Assembly (NCBI GenBank): GCA_017428155.1
Contig: JAFRRJ010000038.1
Location: 1 to 64,000 of the forward strand
Source of the DNA: Clostridiales bacterium
GTDB taxonomy: Bacteria > Bacillota > Clostridia > Saccharofermentanales > Saccharofermentanaceae
Length of the DNA stretch: 64,000 nt
Reading direction: 5' to 3'
Positions 34,146-43,594 of this stretch are shown here, in pieces. The position numbers and the translations under genes were made by a program. Position 1 is the stretch's first letter. Each line of letters starts with the position of its first letter. Below the pieces are notes generated by a model. That model was not told the origin of the DNA and searched no databases. It saw only the letters and a program-made list of their open reading frames with translations.

Positions 34146-35399
34146 TTACAGCAGGCCTTCAAGCCATGCATGCATTTCGTCGTAACTCATAGTCTCATAG
34201 TGATACTTATATGCCAGATCATATTCGGCAAATCCTCTCGGCGGATCGTAATTACTCTCGATAACGGCGGAAGTATTGTCCATATAATCACCGAAGATAT
34301 CGTTATAGCTTTCTTCTGTGATCGTCTGGTCGTTCAGGTAATACGTATGTAAAGTATCAAGATCGTCCAAATCCTCATTGTAATAGGATTGAACTTCGTG
34401 CCTGTATTCCTCCGTGCTGCCCCATAACCCGTCATCTCCGAATGTGAAGATCCTGGAATAATACGTATACAAAGAAGCTTCACCGTTGGAGTATGAGAGG
34501 ATCAGACTGCCGCCCGAAGAATAAATGTTATATGCTCCGCCGGTTCCGGCCTGATAGACGATACCCGGGATCTCGACATAGGAACTGGAGTTGCTGCCGT
34601 GATAGGTATAGAGCTGGAAGGCGCCGCTGTAGGAAGGAACATCCTCGGCGATAAAGAAGAACTCGGGTATGCCGCTCGAATCGACATCGTAAAGGCCGCA
34701 GGTCTCGATGCCGAACATGTCCTCGATGGCTCTGATCTTATCTTCATTTATCTCGAGCAAGGTCAGATATTCACCGATAGCTTCCTGATACAGATCAGCC
34801 GACGTGTCGATGTCCGGTTCCGGATCGGGGAAAACAGGCATCGTAGGCCATTCTTTTGTATCGAGATAAGGCCACTCGTCAGAGAAATCAAGCACCTCAT
34901 CCAGCTTCGTGATCTTGGAGATCAGCCATTCGCCGTCTTCCAAAACAAACTCGAGCTTGCCTGATACGGTTGCCTTTTTTCTCATCTTGGCAATGTCTTT
35001 CACGAGTGAATCTGAATCAGAGTACAGCGTGTTGAAATAGTATTCCCAGTCGGCAAGCGTATACGTAACCTTCACGGAAGCACTGTCTTTATCGATCTTA
35101 ATATCGTCACTGTCATACTCGATCTCGATCGTCCTTGCCATAGCATCGAAAACATTCCAGATATATGATGCGTTGCCGTCGGTTACAAAGCACTCCTGTA
35201 TTTCTTCATACTCTTTATCGGACTTGCTCCAGACCGTCATGTCCAGAACATCATCTTCATCAAAACGCTGCAGGGCATCTTCATAATCAAAGAGCACATT
35301 CTCTATCTGTGACCTGCTCTTTTTGCCGCCCGCACAGCCGGCAGTTCCCAGAACAAATGCTCCGCAAAGAATGCCCGCAATGACCTTTCCAAATTTCAT
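34146..35399 (-). CDS. Tandem paralogous lipoprotein 2
   Basis: Protein of 417 aa with lipobox LGTAGC. N-terminal domain: YIWNVFDAMARTIEIEYDSDD, LADWEYYFN, KLEFVLEDGEWLISKITKLD. A short Pro/Asp linker follows (PVFPDPEPDIDT). C-terminal domain: LYDVDSSGIPEFFFIAED, a variant with Ser-Ser in place of the Asp-Gly of the calcium-type loop. Strong GAGAGGG ribosome site. It lies between paralogues 1 and 3 (gaps 76 and 21 bp). Confidence 0.75.
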   Translation of the reverse strand: MKFGKVIAGILCGAFVLGTAGCAGGKKSRSQIENVLFDYEDALQRFDEDDVLDMTVWSKSDKEYEEIQECFVTDGNASYIWNVFDAMARTIEIEYDSDDIKIDKDSASVKVTYTLADWEYYFNTLYSDSDSLVKDIAKMRKKATVSGKLEFVLEDGEWLISKITKLDEVLDFSDEWPYLDTKEWPTMPVFPDPEPDIDTSADLYQEAIGEYLTLLEINEDKIRAIEDMFGIETCGLYDVDSSGIPEFFFIAEDVPSYSGAFQLYTYHGSNSSSYVEIPGIVYQAGTGGAYNIYSSGGSLILSYSNGEASLYTYYSRIFTFGDDGLWGSTEEYRHEVQSYYNEDLDDLDTLHTYYLNDQTITEESYNDIFGDYMDNTSAVIESNYDPPRGFAEYDLAYKYHYETMSYDEMHAWLEGLL

Positions 35400-35475
35400 T
35401 TCCCTCTCTCCTTTTCCCGGGGCTTATCCCGGCTTCCTCCCTTTCCTTTTCCGGCTCTTTTTCCGGCTTTACAGA

Positions 35476-36816
35476 TCAGTAATCCTTATATGTCTCTATA
35501 GCTGTATCAAAGCTCATGAAATCGAAAATACTGATCTTGGTGAGCGGATATTCGAAATCACTTGCAATCGGAAGATAATCGTAACCTGTCACCGCGATAG
35601 CATTATTGATAAGGAATCCTACAGACTCCTCATAAGTAGCTTCTTCACAGACGTTGAAATTCACCCCGTCACGCGCAAAGAAGTATTCATATTTGAAGGA
35701 TTCAGTGTTCGTCTCGGGATCATAATCATAATAAACATCGCGTCTGAATGTTCCCATAGGGTCAAATGACGGGATGTTTGTATAAGGGTTATAGTCTGAA
35801 TAGACTTCCGTATATACGTGCTGCAGAGCTTCTTCTCCGTTTGTATGGTTAACAACGACTGCTCCCTGTGTAACATAGATCACGAAGCTTCCGCCCTCAG
35901 CCATATAAGCAATCTCGGGTACAACGATCTTCTCGTCGACATATTTTTTCTCCGCATTATAAGTAAAGATGTGAAGCGATGCGGAACTGTAATCATCTTT
36001 TACGTCATCGGCACTTAAATAGATCAGATCAAGAACACCGTTGGCATCAAGATCGTACAGAAATACAAAGTTCTTGTGATAGATGCTTTCCGCTTTCTTG
36101 ATCTCAGCCTCATGCTCTTTCAGATGCGATACATATGCTCTGCAGGCCTCGCTGTAAAGAGCATCAAGATCGATGCCCGGATCTACAGGATCAGGACCTA
36201 CAGGATCAGGACCAACAGGGCCGGGACCTATAGGATCAGGATCATACGGATCGCGCTCGCCGATAAACGGTCCTTCATCTTTGAAGGAGAAGACTTCATC
36301 AAGCTTGGTTACCTGGGTTATCCTCCAGGTGTCCTTATCAAGTTCAAAGGTGATCTTTCCTTTTATGGTCTTCGTTCCGTATTCTTCCTCGGATACATCA
36401 CGGATATCCATTTCCGGTCCGAGTTTTGACAGGTCGTTAAAAACATCTTCCCAGTTAATAATGGAATATTCGACCTTAAGTTCGGCCTCATCCTTGCTTA
36501 ACTCAAGATCAGCCATGTCATACTCGATCCCGACAGTGGATATGAACAGCTCATAGTAATCAAGCTGAAGTCCGTCATAATCGCTGAAATCGAAGCAATC
36601 AGCGATCCTCAGGCTTATCCTGTCGTCTTCATCCCAGTCAGTAAGATCGATCAATGAATCAGCATCAAGATCTTCAACTGCATCGGTAAAGTCTTCCATA
36701 ATGCCTTCGATGGCTTTTGCGGCTTTTTTCCTTTTGAGAAAACCGTTCTCACAGCCGGAGATTCCGGCAAGCACAGATACACACAGTAGTGCTGCAATTA
36801 ACTTTTTGGTATTCAT
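35476..36816 (-). CDS. Tandem paralogous lipoprotein 1
   Basis: Protein of 446 aa with lipobox AGISGC. N-terminal domain: LQLDYYELFISTVGIEYDMAD, IINWEDVFND, KITFELDKDTWRITQVTKLD. The linker is a short repeat of I/VGPDPVDP units (DPDPIGPGPVGPDP). C-terminal domain: LYDLDANGVLDLIYLSADD. It is first of the four-gene run and divergent from the fifth family member at 37129. The run has diverged most in the linker and the C-terminal loop, as expected of an old tandem duplication. Confidence 0.75.
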   Translation of the reverse strand: MNTKKLIAALLCVSVLAGISGCENGFLKRKKAAKAIEGIMEDFTDAVEDLDADSLIDLTDWDEDDRISLRIADCFDFSDYDGLQLDYYELFISTVGIEYDMADLELSKDEAELKVEYSIINWEDVFNDLSKLGPEMDIRDVSEEEYGTKTIKGKITFELDKDTWRITQVTKLDEVFSFKDEGPFIGERDPYDPDPIGPGPVGPDPVGPDPVDPGIDLDALYSEACRAYVSHLKEHEAEIKKAESIYHKNFVFLYDLDANGVLDLIYLSADDVKDDYSSASLHIFTYNAEKKYVDEKIVVPEIAYMAEGGSFVIYVTQGAVVVNHTNGEEALQHVYTEVYSDYNPYTNIPSFDPMGTFRRDVYYDYDPETNTESFKYEYFFARDGVNFNVCEEATYEESVGFLINNAIAVTGYDYLPIASDFEYPLTKISIFDFMSFDTAIETYKDY

Positions 36817-37128
36817 AATTTATCCCCTTTTATTTTTTCGCCGGCTTAAAGCCACAACATGACCTGCTGCCGGCGTTGAAAACTGTTATTTATATTCGCT
36901 GAGCTTCACGGTTATCGCAGGAAGCCCGGAATCTGCTTTATCCTATCTGCCGGTACAATTTTCGCGCGCGTGCCTAAAACAAATTTTACAAAATTCTATT
37001 AAGGAATTCAACGATTTAAGGCTCTCCGCGGCTTTCTTTCCTTCAATATTCACGGTATTTCCACCTTGACGCATCACCTGCCGCTCGGTATTGTTAGGTT
37101 GAATAACGAGATAAGGATAGATAGTTTT
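36817..37128. other. Divergent gap between lipoprotein genes
   Basis: This 312-bp stretch holds a CGCCGGC...GCCGGCG inverted repeat at about 36839-36874 and probable divergent promoters, including AT-rich sequence around 36980-37010. No RNA motif or coding sequence is apparent. Confidence 0.5.
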
Positions 37129-38685
37129 ATGCATATTTCTTGTGCGCGAAAAGTAACCGCCGCGATCGCGATCGTGACTTTGCTCCCGGTCTTATGTTCA
37201 TGCACGCTCTTCGGCAAAAAGGCCGTGACAGAAGCCGCTTCACTCTTCGGCGAAGCGCTGACCACCGGCGACACCAGGGACATCCTGAACAAGACCGACG
37301 GCCTCGAAAAGGACTTCAAGCAGTCCTTCAAGGATCTCTTAAACGTCGATAACTACACCGAAGAGGAAACGATCTACGCCGACCACATGATGAGGTCCAT
37401 CGCGTTCGAGGTTGACGACAGCTCCGTAAAGATCAAAAAGGATAGGGCCAGCTGCGATATGGAGTTCACGGTAGCAGACCACGAAGCGCTCCAAAAGGCC
37501 GATTACAGGGACATCGATGAACTGGCCGCCGCAATCGACAGCGGCAAGACAAGGACCATCGAAGTCACCGCCGAGTTCGTTAAGATCGAGAAGCAGTGGT
37601 ATGTCTCGAACTTTGATGATGCTGAATTTACAGACCTCTATTCCTTCCTGGGCAGCATGCCCGTCATCGGCAGGCAGACTCTGCTCGACACGGCTTCACA
37701 GATCGGCCTCTCGGTAGTAAACGACGATGTAAGTCTCGCGGTCAACAACGCGGCTTCCGCCCGGACTTCCGGCATGACAGACCTTCCGTCGTACCTCGCT
37801 GACCTCTACGATGTAAACGGCAACCCGACAGAGGAAGAAAAGGTTTTCCGCGAGGCAGTCCTCGCAAACACAACATACGAAGTCGTGGAATCCTCATTAC
37901 AGATCGAAGGCCAGGAGGGCTCAGTCGAGATCGATTTCAGCATGCCGGCCTACGAGACGCTTGCGGGCAAGACCTTCAAGAAGCTGTCGGACATCACCGG
38001 TGCCGTCAATTCATGCGAGAAAATGACTTACTACTTTAAGCTCAAGCTCGTCCGCAACGGCGCTGTCTGGTACGCCACAAACCTCGACGATGTCGCCTTT
38101 GCCGGTATCCTCAACTACAAGAAATTCTCGATCAGCCTCAAGAAGATCGACGGCACATATCAATCGACTCTCGACGTCACCGACAAGTTCGTCGCATATG
38201 TCGCCAAAGAGTTCAGCATCAGGATGCCCTCCGATCTTGAGGGTAGGATCATGATCAATGCGACGCTCGTCCTCAAGGACGGCAAGTACTCGGTCACCAT
38301 CGACAACGACGCCTTCGTCGCTGCCATCAAAGCCTTCGTCGAGACCAACATCGACAAGATAATAATGAACATGCTCGGCACCACATCAACCGTCGGCCTC
38401 GACGCGCTCTCCAAGATCGCCGGCTACAAGGATTACGCCGACATGCGCCAGAAGACCCTCGACCAGGTCAACAGCAGCCTCTCGACGATCAACACATCCG
38501 GTCTTGAGAGCTCCGGCACATTTACGGTTGACGATAATACCGTAACCCTCACTTCCGGAACCGATGTATCCTACGGAACGATCGACAACTTCGGCGCGAT
38601 CACGGTCACATCACCGGTCAAAGACGCCGACGCCAGGAACCTTCTAGGCTCCGATACGATCACGCTTAAGTTCGAGAAGGCGTAA
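37129..38685 (+). CDS. Lipoprotein with two copies of the N-terminal-type domain
   Basis: Protein of 518 aa. ATG 37129 gives a signal peptide with lipobox-like VLCSC. Two similar modules follow. The first has GEALTTGDTRDILNKTDGLE and KQWYVSNFDDAEFTDLYSFL (about residues 35-180). The second has AVLANTTYEVVESSLQIEGQ and GAVWYATNLDDVAFAGILNY (about 210-340). Both match the N-terminal domain of the four lipoproteins across the divergent gap (W.ISKI..LDEVL pattern). A C-terminal region of about 150 residues holds a different beta-rich domain. Probably shares regulation or surface location with its neighbours; function unknown. Confidence 0.7.
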   Translation: MHISCARKVTAAIAIVTLLPVLCSCTLFGKKAVTEAASLFGEALTTGDTRDILNKTDGLEKDFKQSFKDLLNVDNYTEEETIYADHMMRSIAFEVDDSSVKIKKDRASCDMEFTVADHEALQKADYRDIDELAAAIDSGKTRTIEVTAEFVKIEKQWYVSNFDDAEFTDLYSFLGSMPVIGRQTLLDTASQIGLSVVNDDVSLAVNNAASARTSGMTDLPSYLADLYDVNGNPTEEEKVFREAVLANTTYEVVESSLQIEGQEGSVEIDFSMPAYETLAGKTFKKLSDITGAVNSCEKMTYYFKLKLVRNGAVWYATNLDDVAFAGILNYKKFSISLKKIDGTYQSTLDVTDKFVAYVAKEFSIRMPSDLEGRIMINATLVLKDGKYSVTIDNDAFVAAIKAFVETNIDKIIMNMLGTTSTVGLDALSKIAGYKDYADMRQKTLDQVNSSLSTINTSGLESSGTFTVDDNTVTLTSGTDVSYGTIDNFGAITVTSPVKDADARNLLGSDTITLKFEKA

Positions 38686-38831
38686 GGCGGGAAGACTTTT
38701 TTCGAGCGAGGAAAAGTTTCTGACAAGGAATCTACCGCTTTATGCGCGGAGAACCTCCTGCTACGCTCGAAAAGCTCCGGTTACCCTCGCATCGCCCAGG
38801 TATGCTCAAAAAGCTCCGTTTTTTAGGGGCG

Positions 38832-39070
38832 AAATGTTGGAAGAAAGTTGGAAACCGTCAAATTCCAACATTTGCTCCAGTTTTTTCAGCAAAAATGTTG
38901 GAAGAAATATGGAACGCGAATCCGTGGCCCGCGAAAATCCTTAAGTAACTGCTCGACTTAATGCTCGACTTTTTCCCTCTAAAACCTGATCACGAAGTTG
39001 GTTTTTTTGCCCGAAAACCAACTTTTTGTTCAAGTTTTTTGCTCCAAAAGTCGGACGCAGAGTCGAGCAT
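38832..39070. repeat. Miscellaneous inverted repeats (family D)
   Basis: This convergent gap (38686-39146) has a dyad AAATGTTGGAA - 20 bp - TTCCAACATTT (38832-38873) and a second AAATGTTGGAA at 38893-38903. Further on is AAGTTGGTTTT - 8 bp - AAAACCAACTT (38995-39024), nested inside ATGCTCGACT (38961-38970) and AGTCGAGCAT (39061-39070). They resemble families A-C in style (11-bp arms) but not in sequence or spacing. No gene is seen here. Confidence 0.65.
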
Positions 39071-39145
39071 GTAAAAAGGACGCAGCCCAATCCGAAGTTG
39101 AGCATGGAAAAGGTTCCCCAGAACGCATACCCCCCGTAGTCAACC

Positions 39146-39180
39146 ATAAAAAACCCCCGGAGCCACAGCCTCCGGGGGTT
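39146..39180 (-). terminator. gpmI terminator
   Basis: On the minus strand AACCCCCGGAGG pairs with CTCCGGGGGTT (plus 39152-39180), followed by TTTTTTATGG, about 30 bp after the gpmI stop. Confidence 0.92.
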
Positions 39181-39207
39181 CACATCATCGATAGTGTTAT
39201 AACAAAA

Positions 39208-40800
39208 TTACTTCTTGATGAGCAGCGACTCACCTGTCATCTCAGCAGGCTGAGGCAGGCCCATGATCTCAAGGAGTGTGGGAGCGATGTCGCAGAGGCG
39301 GCCGCCCTCACGGAGTGTGTAAGAAGGATCATAGTTGTAGAGGATGAACGGAACGGGATTCGTTGTGTGTGCAGTATGAGGCTGCATTGTCTCGAGGTTC
39401 ATCATCTGCTCGGCATTTCCGTGGTCAGCACAGATGAAGAGAACGCCGTTCATCTTCTTGACTGCTTCAACAGCGCCGCCTACGCATGCGTCAACTCTCT
39501 CCACCGCTGCGATAGCTGCCTCGAGAACGCCGGTGTGGCCGACCATGTCAGGGTTAGCGAAGTTGATGATAACTACATCGTACTTGTCTGAGCAGATAGC
39601 TGCATCGAGCTTCTCGGAAACTTCGGGAGCGCTCATCTCAGGCTTCAAGTCATAAGTAGCAACTGCGGGTGAAGGAACGAGTGTGCGGTCCTCATCCTTA
39701 TTGGGTTCTTCGATACCGCCGTTGAAGAAGAATGTAACGTGAGCATACTTCTCTGTCTCAGCGATACGGAGCTGCTTCAAGCCGTTGTCTGCAAGATACT
39801 GACCAAGAGTATTTACGATCTCTTCCTTCTTGAATGCAACGAACTTGTTGGGAATGAGCTCGTCGTAATCCTTGAAGCATACATATGTGAGAGGCATGAA
39901 GCCGTTTGCGCGCTTTAAGTACTTGATGCACTTTGTGTCGGAAGCTTCGCCGGGCTGAGCTGCGATATCCTCGTCGGAGTAACAGAATGCCTTTGTGATC
40001 TCTCTTGCACGGTCAGGACGGAAGTTGAAGAAGATGATGGAATCGTTCGGCTTAACGACTGAGACGGGCTTGCCTTCAGCATCAACGATAACTGTAGGAA
40101 GAACGAACTCGTCCGTTACGCCGTTGTCGTAAGACTTCTGCATTGCTGCAACGGGGTCCGTATCCTTAACGCCCTCGCCCAATACGAGTGAATCGTAAGC
40201 TGTCTGAATTCTGTCCCAGTTATTGTCTCTGTCCATTGCGTAGTAACGGCCGGACATGGAAGCTACCTTGCCGACGCCGATCTCAGCCATCTTGTCGACT
40301 AATGCCTGGAGATAATCCTTGCCGGATGCCGGAGGTGTGTCACGTCCGTCGAAGAAGGGATGAACATAGATCCTGTCGAAATTCTCTCTCTTGCAGAGCT
40401 CTAAGATAGCATAGAGATGTGTGTTGTGAGAGTGAACGCCGCCATCTGAGAGAAGACCCCAGACGTGGAGGTCGGAATTGTTTTCCTTGCAGTTGTTGAT
40501 AGCTCTCAAGAGCTCCTCGTTCTTAAAGAAAACACCGTCTTCGATGTATTTTGTGATGAGTGTAAGGTCCTGATAGATGATCCTTCCGGAACCGATGTTC
40601 ATGTGACCAACTTCGGAGTTGCCCATCTGTCCGTCGGGAAGTCCTACGGAAAGGCCGGATGCGTAACCCTTAACGAAAGGGCACTCAGCCATGAGCTTGT
40701 CGATAACGGGTGTCTTAGCCATTGCGATGGCATTGTATTCCTTGGTATCGGAAAGTCCGAATCCGTCGAGAACCATAAGTACTACAGGTCTTCTGTTCAT
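39208..40800 (-). CDS. gpmI: 2,3-bisphosphoglycerate-independent phosphoglycerate mutase
   Basis: Glycolytic enzyme of 530 aa interconverting 3- and 2-phosphoglycerate, Mn2+-dependent. The N-terminus MNRRPVVLMVLDGFGL gives metal ligand D12; the phospho-serine nucleophile is S62 in GQMGNSEVGHMNIG. HPFFDGRDTPP, and FICADHGNAEQM near the C-terminus with metal ligands D and H, are present. It lies 18 bp after DUF4250 in the same direction. Confidence 0.97.
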   Translation of the reverse strand: MNRRPVVLMVLDGFGLSDTKEYNAIAMAKTPVIDKLMAECPFVKGYASGLSVGLPDGQMGNSEVGHMNIGSGRIIYQDLTLITKYIEDGVFFKNEELLRAINNCKENNSDLHVWGLLSDGGVHSHNTHLYAILELCKRENFDRIYVHPFFDGRDTPPASGKDYLQALVDKMAEIGVGKVASMSGRYYAMDRDNNWDRIQTAYDSLVLGEGVKDTDPVAAMQKSYDNGVTDEFVLPTVIVDAEGKPVSVVKPNDSIIFFNFRPDRAREITKAFCYSDEDIAAQPGEASDTKCIKYLKRANGFMPLTYVCFKDYDELIPNKFVAFKKEEIVNTLGQYLADNGLKQLRIAETEKYAHVTFFFNGGIEEPNKDEDRTLVPSPAVATYDLKPEMSAPEVSEKLDAAICSDKYDVVIINFANPDMVGHTGVLEAAIAAVERVDACVGGAVEAVKKMNGVLFICADHGNAEQMMNLETMQPHTAHTTNPVPFILYNYDPSYTLREGGRLCDIAPTLLEIMGLPQPAEMTGESLLIKK

Positions 40801-40818
40801 AGTATTCTCCTTTTGACT

Positions 40819-41007
40819 TTAATTTTCCTTGGTGACAAACCTGTTGTTAACGCTGTCATAGACGAAGCCCGCAGTCTCAAGCGTCCCCTTTATTAACGCT
40901 TCATCCTCACCGAACGAGCAGCAGAGTTCCGACAAGCTCGAAAAGTTGTCTCTCAGCTGTGTGTTGATATAGCTCAAAAGCATGTAAGGATCTTTGGGCA
41001 GTGACAT
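40819..41007 (-). CDS. DUF4250-family small protein
   Basis: Protein of 62 aa, MSLPKDPYMLLSYINTQLRD..., matching the small DUF4250 family (P.DP.MLLS..N..LRD...L..LC) common in Firmicutes; function unknown. It ends with ...AGFVYDSVNNRF. GAGGTG lies 7 nt before the ATG. It is likely cotranscribed with gpmI. Confidence 0.85.
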   Translation of the reverse strand: MSLPKDPYMLLSYINTQLRDNFSSLSELCCSFGEDEALIKGTLETAGFVYDSVNNRFVTKEN

Positions 41008-41264
41008 CTAAAACACCTCTAACCGTTTTTGCCGGCAACAGTATAGCACAACCGCGCAGCAGATACCGCGTGAAATGCGACAGTAAAATATATAAATTAA
41101 TACGGCTCAACGTCCGTTTCTTTTGGGACTGTTGAGTCTCTCAGAACCCTATCTTCTCCATCGCCTTAATGAGATTTGCCGCATAAGTCTCCTCACCCTC
41201 ACACACCAGAGCCGGCCCCAAAACGGGACCGGCTCCGGTTAGTGGTGCTTATATAAAGGGTAGG

Positions 41265-43592
41265 TTATTCCTCTGTAAGTATCCTTGAAGGCTCAAGCTT
41301 TGCAATGCTTCTGCTGCTTAAGAGCGCGGTGACTACAGCACAAACGAGGATGATCGCCGCAGATACGAGGAACCAGACAGGATCTGTTGAAGCACTGACC
41401 TGTCTTAATCCGAATGAGGAAAGCGCAAGGACCGTCAGCTTATCCGATAATGCGATGTGTAATACGGAACCTGTCAGGATGCCTATGACTATGAGCGGAA
41501 TGTTTGTCATGAGCGTTCTTCTGATAAGCTCGCCGGATGTGTAGCCGAGGGCTTTTGACACGCCGAGGTTTTTCCTCTCGCGGATTACCTGAGCGCGTGT
41601 CAGGAGAAGCTGGGTAAGTATGACAACAAAGCATGTTGCGATAACGAAGACAAAGCAGATCGTTTCCATCGCCAGTATTATCGAATTGATCGACTCGGTC
41701 ATGTATGTCTCGAACAGAATGAACTGGTAATCGGGATACTTCTCTTCCCACTCATCCTTCAGGTCTTTTGCCTTTGAAGAATCCTTAAGATAGATTATCG
41801 TGTACTCGGGCTGTAAGTCAGGGTTGAGCCTGAGAGCGCCCTCCTCTGACATGAGTCCCTTTTTGCCCATGTTGTTGAACTTCTGGTCGATACCGGAAAC
41901 CGTGAAGGCGACAAATGAACCGTCAACGGCTTTTATGTCAACGACGTCTCCGGGATTTGCGCCGAGCCTCTCTGATTCGACGACGGATAACACTATCTCG
42001 TTGCCGTTAGCCGGGAGATGACCTTCAATAACGGTCTCCTGGTTTAAGATATTGACATCACCGTAAACGTCGATGCCGAGTGTCTCGGTGTTTTCAAGAT
42101 GTTTGACTTCAGCATTCTGAATGGTTGTCCATGTATTGACCTTTTCAACATCCCCATGTTTGCGGGCCTCATTTTCGAGCGCGTGATCACCATATGTCGG
42201 AACCTCGATGTCGGAGATCTCAAGTCCGATCATGTTCAGGATATTCGATTTGTCCAAAGCCCAGTTCTGGAACATCGAGAAGCCTTCGCAGGTCGACATC
42301 GTAAGGAGTGAGACGATCACGATGATGAAGATGCTGCGCTTGATTGAACCCATGTTGTTCTTTCCTGCCATGACAAGGTTCAAAGGAAGGCGGCTCTTCT
42401 CGAGCGGGAAGTGATTCTTCTTGAAATTGTGTGATGTGATACCACTCCTTAATGCTTCCAGAACTGTAAGCTTTCTATAAGATATAGTAGCAATGAGTGA
42501 GCCCAGGAATACCAGAACGGGAATTCCGATGAGAGTTGCAAGGAGCGGCACTACTGCGATGCCGGAATATCCTCTCAATCCTACAAGTGTTCCGGTAAGC
42601 ATATTGAGGGGGCCGCTGACGAAGATGCCTGCAAAGATCGCTGCAACTGTTGCGAGAACTGCAATTATCATCTGCTCCATGACGCAGGCAAACCGGAGTT
42701 CCTTGGCAGTGTATCCCGTAGCCTGGAGCAATCCGATATTCTGCACGTTGAGCTCGATAAAATTCTTAATTGAGAAGTGCATGATGATTACGGACATGAC
42801 CACCAGAGTCAGAGTGAATACCAATACGACTGCGCTTGCCATGTCAGACATCATTACACTTGAGAAGATCATCGTGCCGCGGTCAACGGTTATCACTGAT
42901 ATGTCTTTCGGGAAAACTTTCTGGACCGCAAGCTCAAATTCATGAAGATCCGTATTTTCCTTTGCATTTGCATAGTTCATCGTTATGGGCTCGGCAATAT
43001 CCTTGAACTTTTCAAAGGTATCGTGTCCTACGTATGCCATGATGCCGCCGATGTTCCTTGAGTTAGCGAAGTACAGGTTCTCGACATAGCCCGCTACCTT
43101 GAAGCTGTATTCTTTACTGCCCATGGCAAGGTGGAGCTCATCGCCCGTCTTTATTGACGATGAGAGGTAATACGCGATCACGATCTCGTCATCTTTAAGG
43201 TTATTGAACTCTTCCGGGAACTTGTTGAGTTCCGTCGGTCTTGATGAATCGAAAACATAGAAAATATTGGATGACGCATCCTCTTTGTCCATGTCTCCGT
43301 AGTAATAATCAGAGCTCAGCTGGATGCAGGGAACCGTCTCGCATTTTTCCGTCAGATCGACTGATTCAACTCTTTCCTGCATCTCTTCTTCTGTTATGGG
43401 CTGCGCGAAAAGAAGAAGATCCGATACATTGTTCTTCTCGATAACTTCGTTAACGGCATTGTTGCCTGACATAATGAGCGCTGTGCTCGAGAACAGAAGC
43501 ACTGCTGCCATGAATATCAGTGCAAACAGGATCACCGCTTCGCCCTTGTGCTTCTTTAAGTTGTTTTTTGCAATGAATAATAATGAATTCAT
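41265..43592 (-). CDS. FtsX-domain ABC transporter permease
   Basis: Membrane subunit of 775 aa. It has an N-terminal membrane helix, a periplasmic-type extracellular domain, a first FtsX block of three helices (about residues 240-380, LLQATGYTAKELRF), a further helix near 420, a second extracellular domain, then a second FtsX block at the C-terminus (GVSKALGYTSGELIRR). This is a MacB/BceB-like exporter or detoxification arrangement. ATG 43592 is preferred to the in-frame GTG three codons earlier. It is 2 bp after the ATPase gene. A strong hairpin (GAGCCGG...CCGGCTC) lies about 20 bp downstream. Confidence 0.88.
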   Translation of the reverse strand: MNSLLFIAKNNLKKHKGEAVILFALIFMAAVLLFSSTALIMSGNNAVNEVIEKNNVSDLLLFAQPITEEEMQERVESVDLTEKCETVPCIQLSSDYYYGDMDKEDASSNIFYVFDSSRPTELNKFPEEFNNLKDDEIVIAYYLSSSIKTGDELHLAMGSKEYSFKVAGYVENLYFANSRNIGGIMAYVGHDTFEKFKDIAEPITMNYANAKENTDLHEFELAVQKVFPKDISVITVDRGTMIFSSVMMSDMASAVVLVFTLTLVVMSVIIMHFSIKNFIELNVQNIGLLQATGYTAKELRFACVMEQMIIAVLATVAAIFAGIFVSGPLNMLTGTLVGLRGYSGIAVVPLLATLIGIPVLVFLGSLIATISYRKLTVLEALRSGITSHNFKKNHFPLEKSRLPLNLVMAGKNNMGSIKRSIFIIVIVSLLTMSTCEGFSMFQNWALDKSNILNMIGLEISDIEVPTYGDHALENEARKHGDVEKVNTWTTIQNAEVKHLENTETLGIDVYGDVNILNQETVIEGHLPANGNEIVLSVVESERLGANPGDVVDIKAVDGSFVAFTVSGIDQKFNNMGKKGLMSEEGALRLNPDLQPEYTIIYLKDSSKAKDLKDEWEEKYPDYQFILFETYMTESINSIILAMETICFVFVIATCFVVILTQLLLTRAQVIRERKNLGVSKALGYTSGELIRRTLMTNIPLIVIGILTGSVLHIALSDKLTVLALSSFGLRQVSASTDPVWFLVSAAIILVCAVVTALLSSRSIAKLEPSRILTEE

Positions 43593-43594
43593 GT

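Noticed and set aside
41141..41240. Short reading-frame tail (ETYAANLIKAMEKIGF) on the minus strand after the ABC permease
   Set aside because: About 30 codons, without a start codon or ribosome site; it overlaps a strong hairpin. It could be a gene remnant but no family can be supported.
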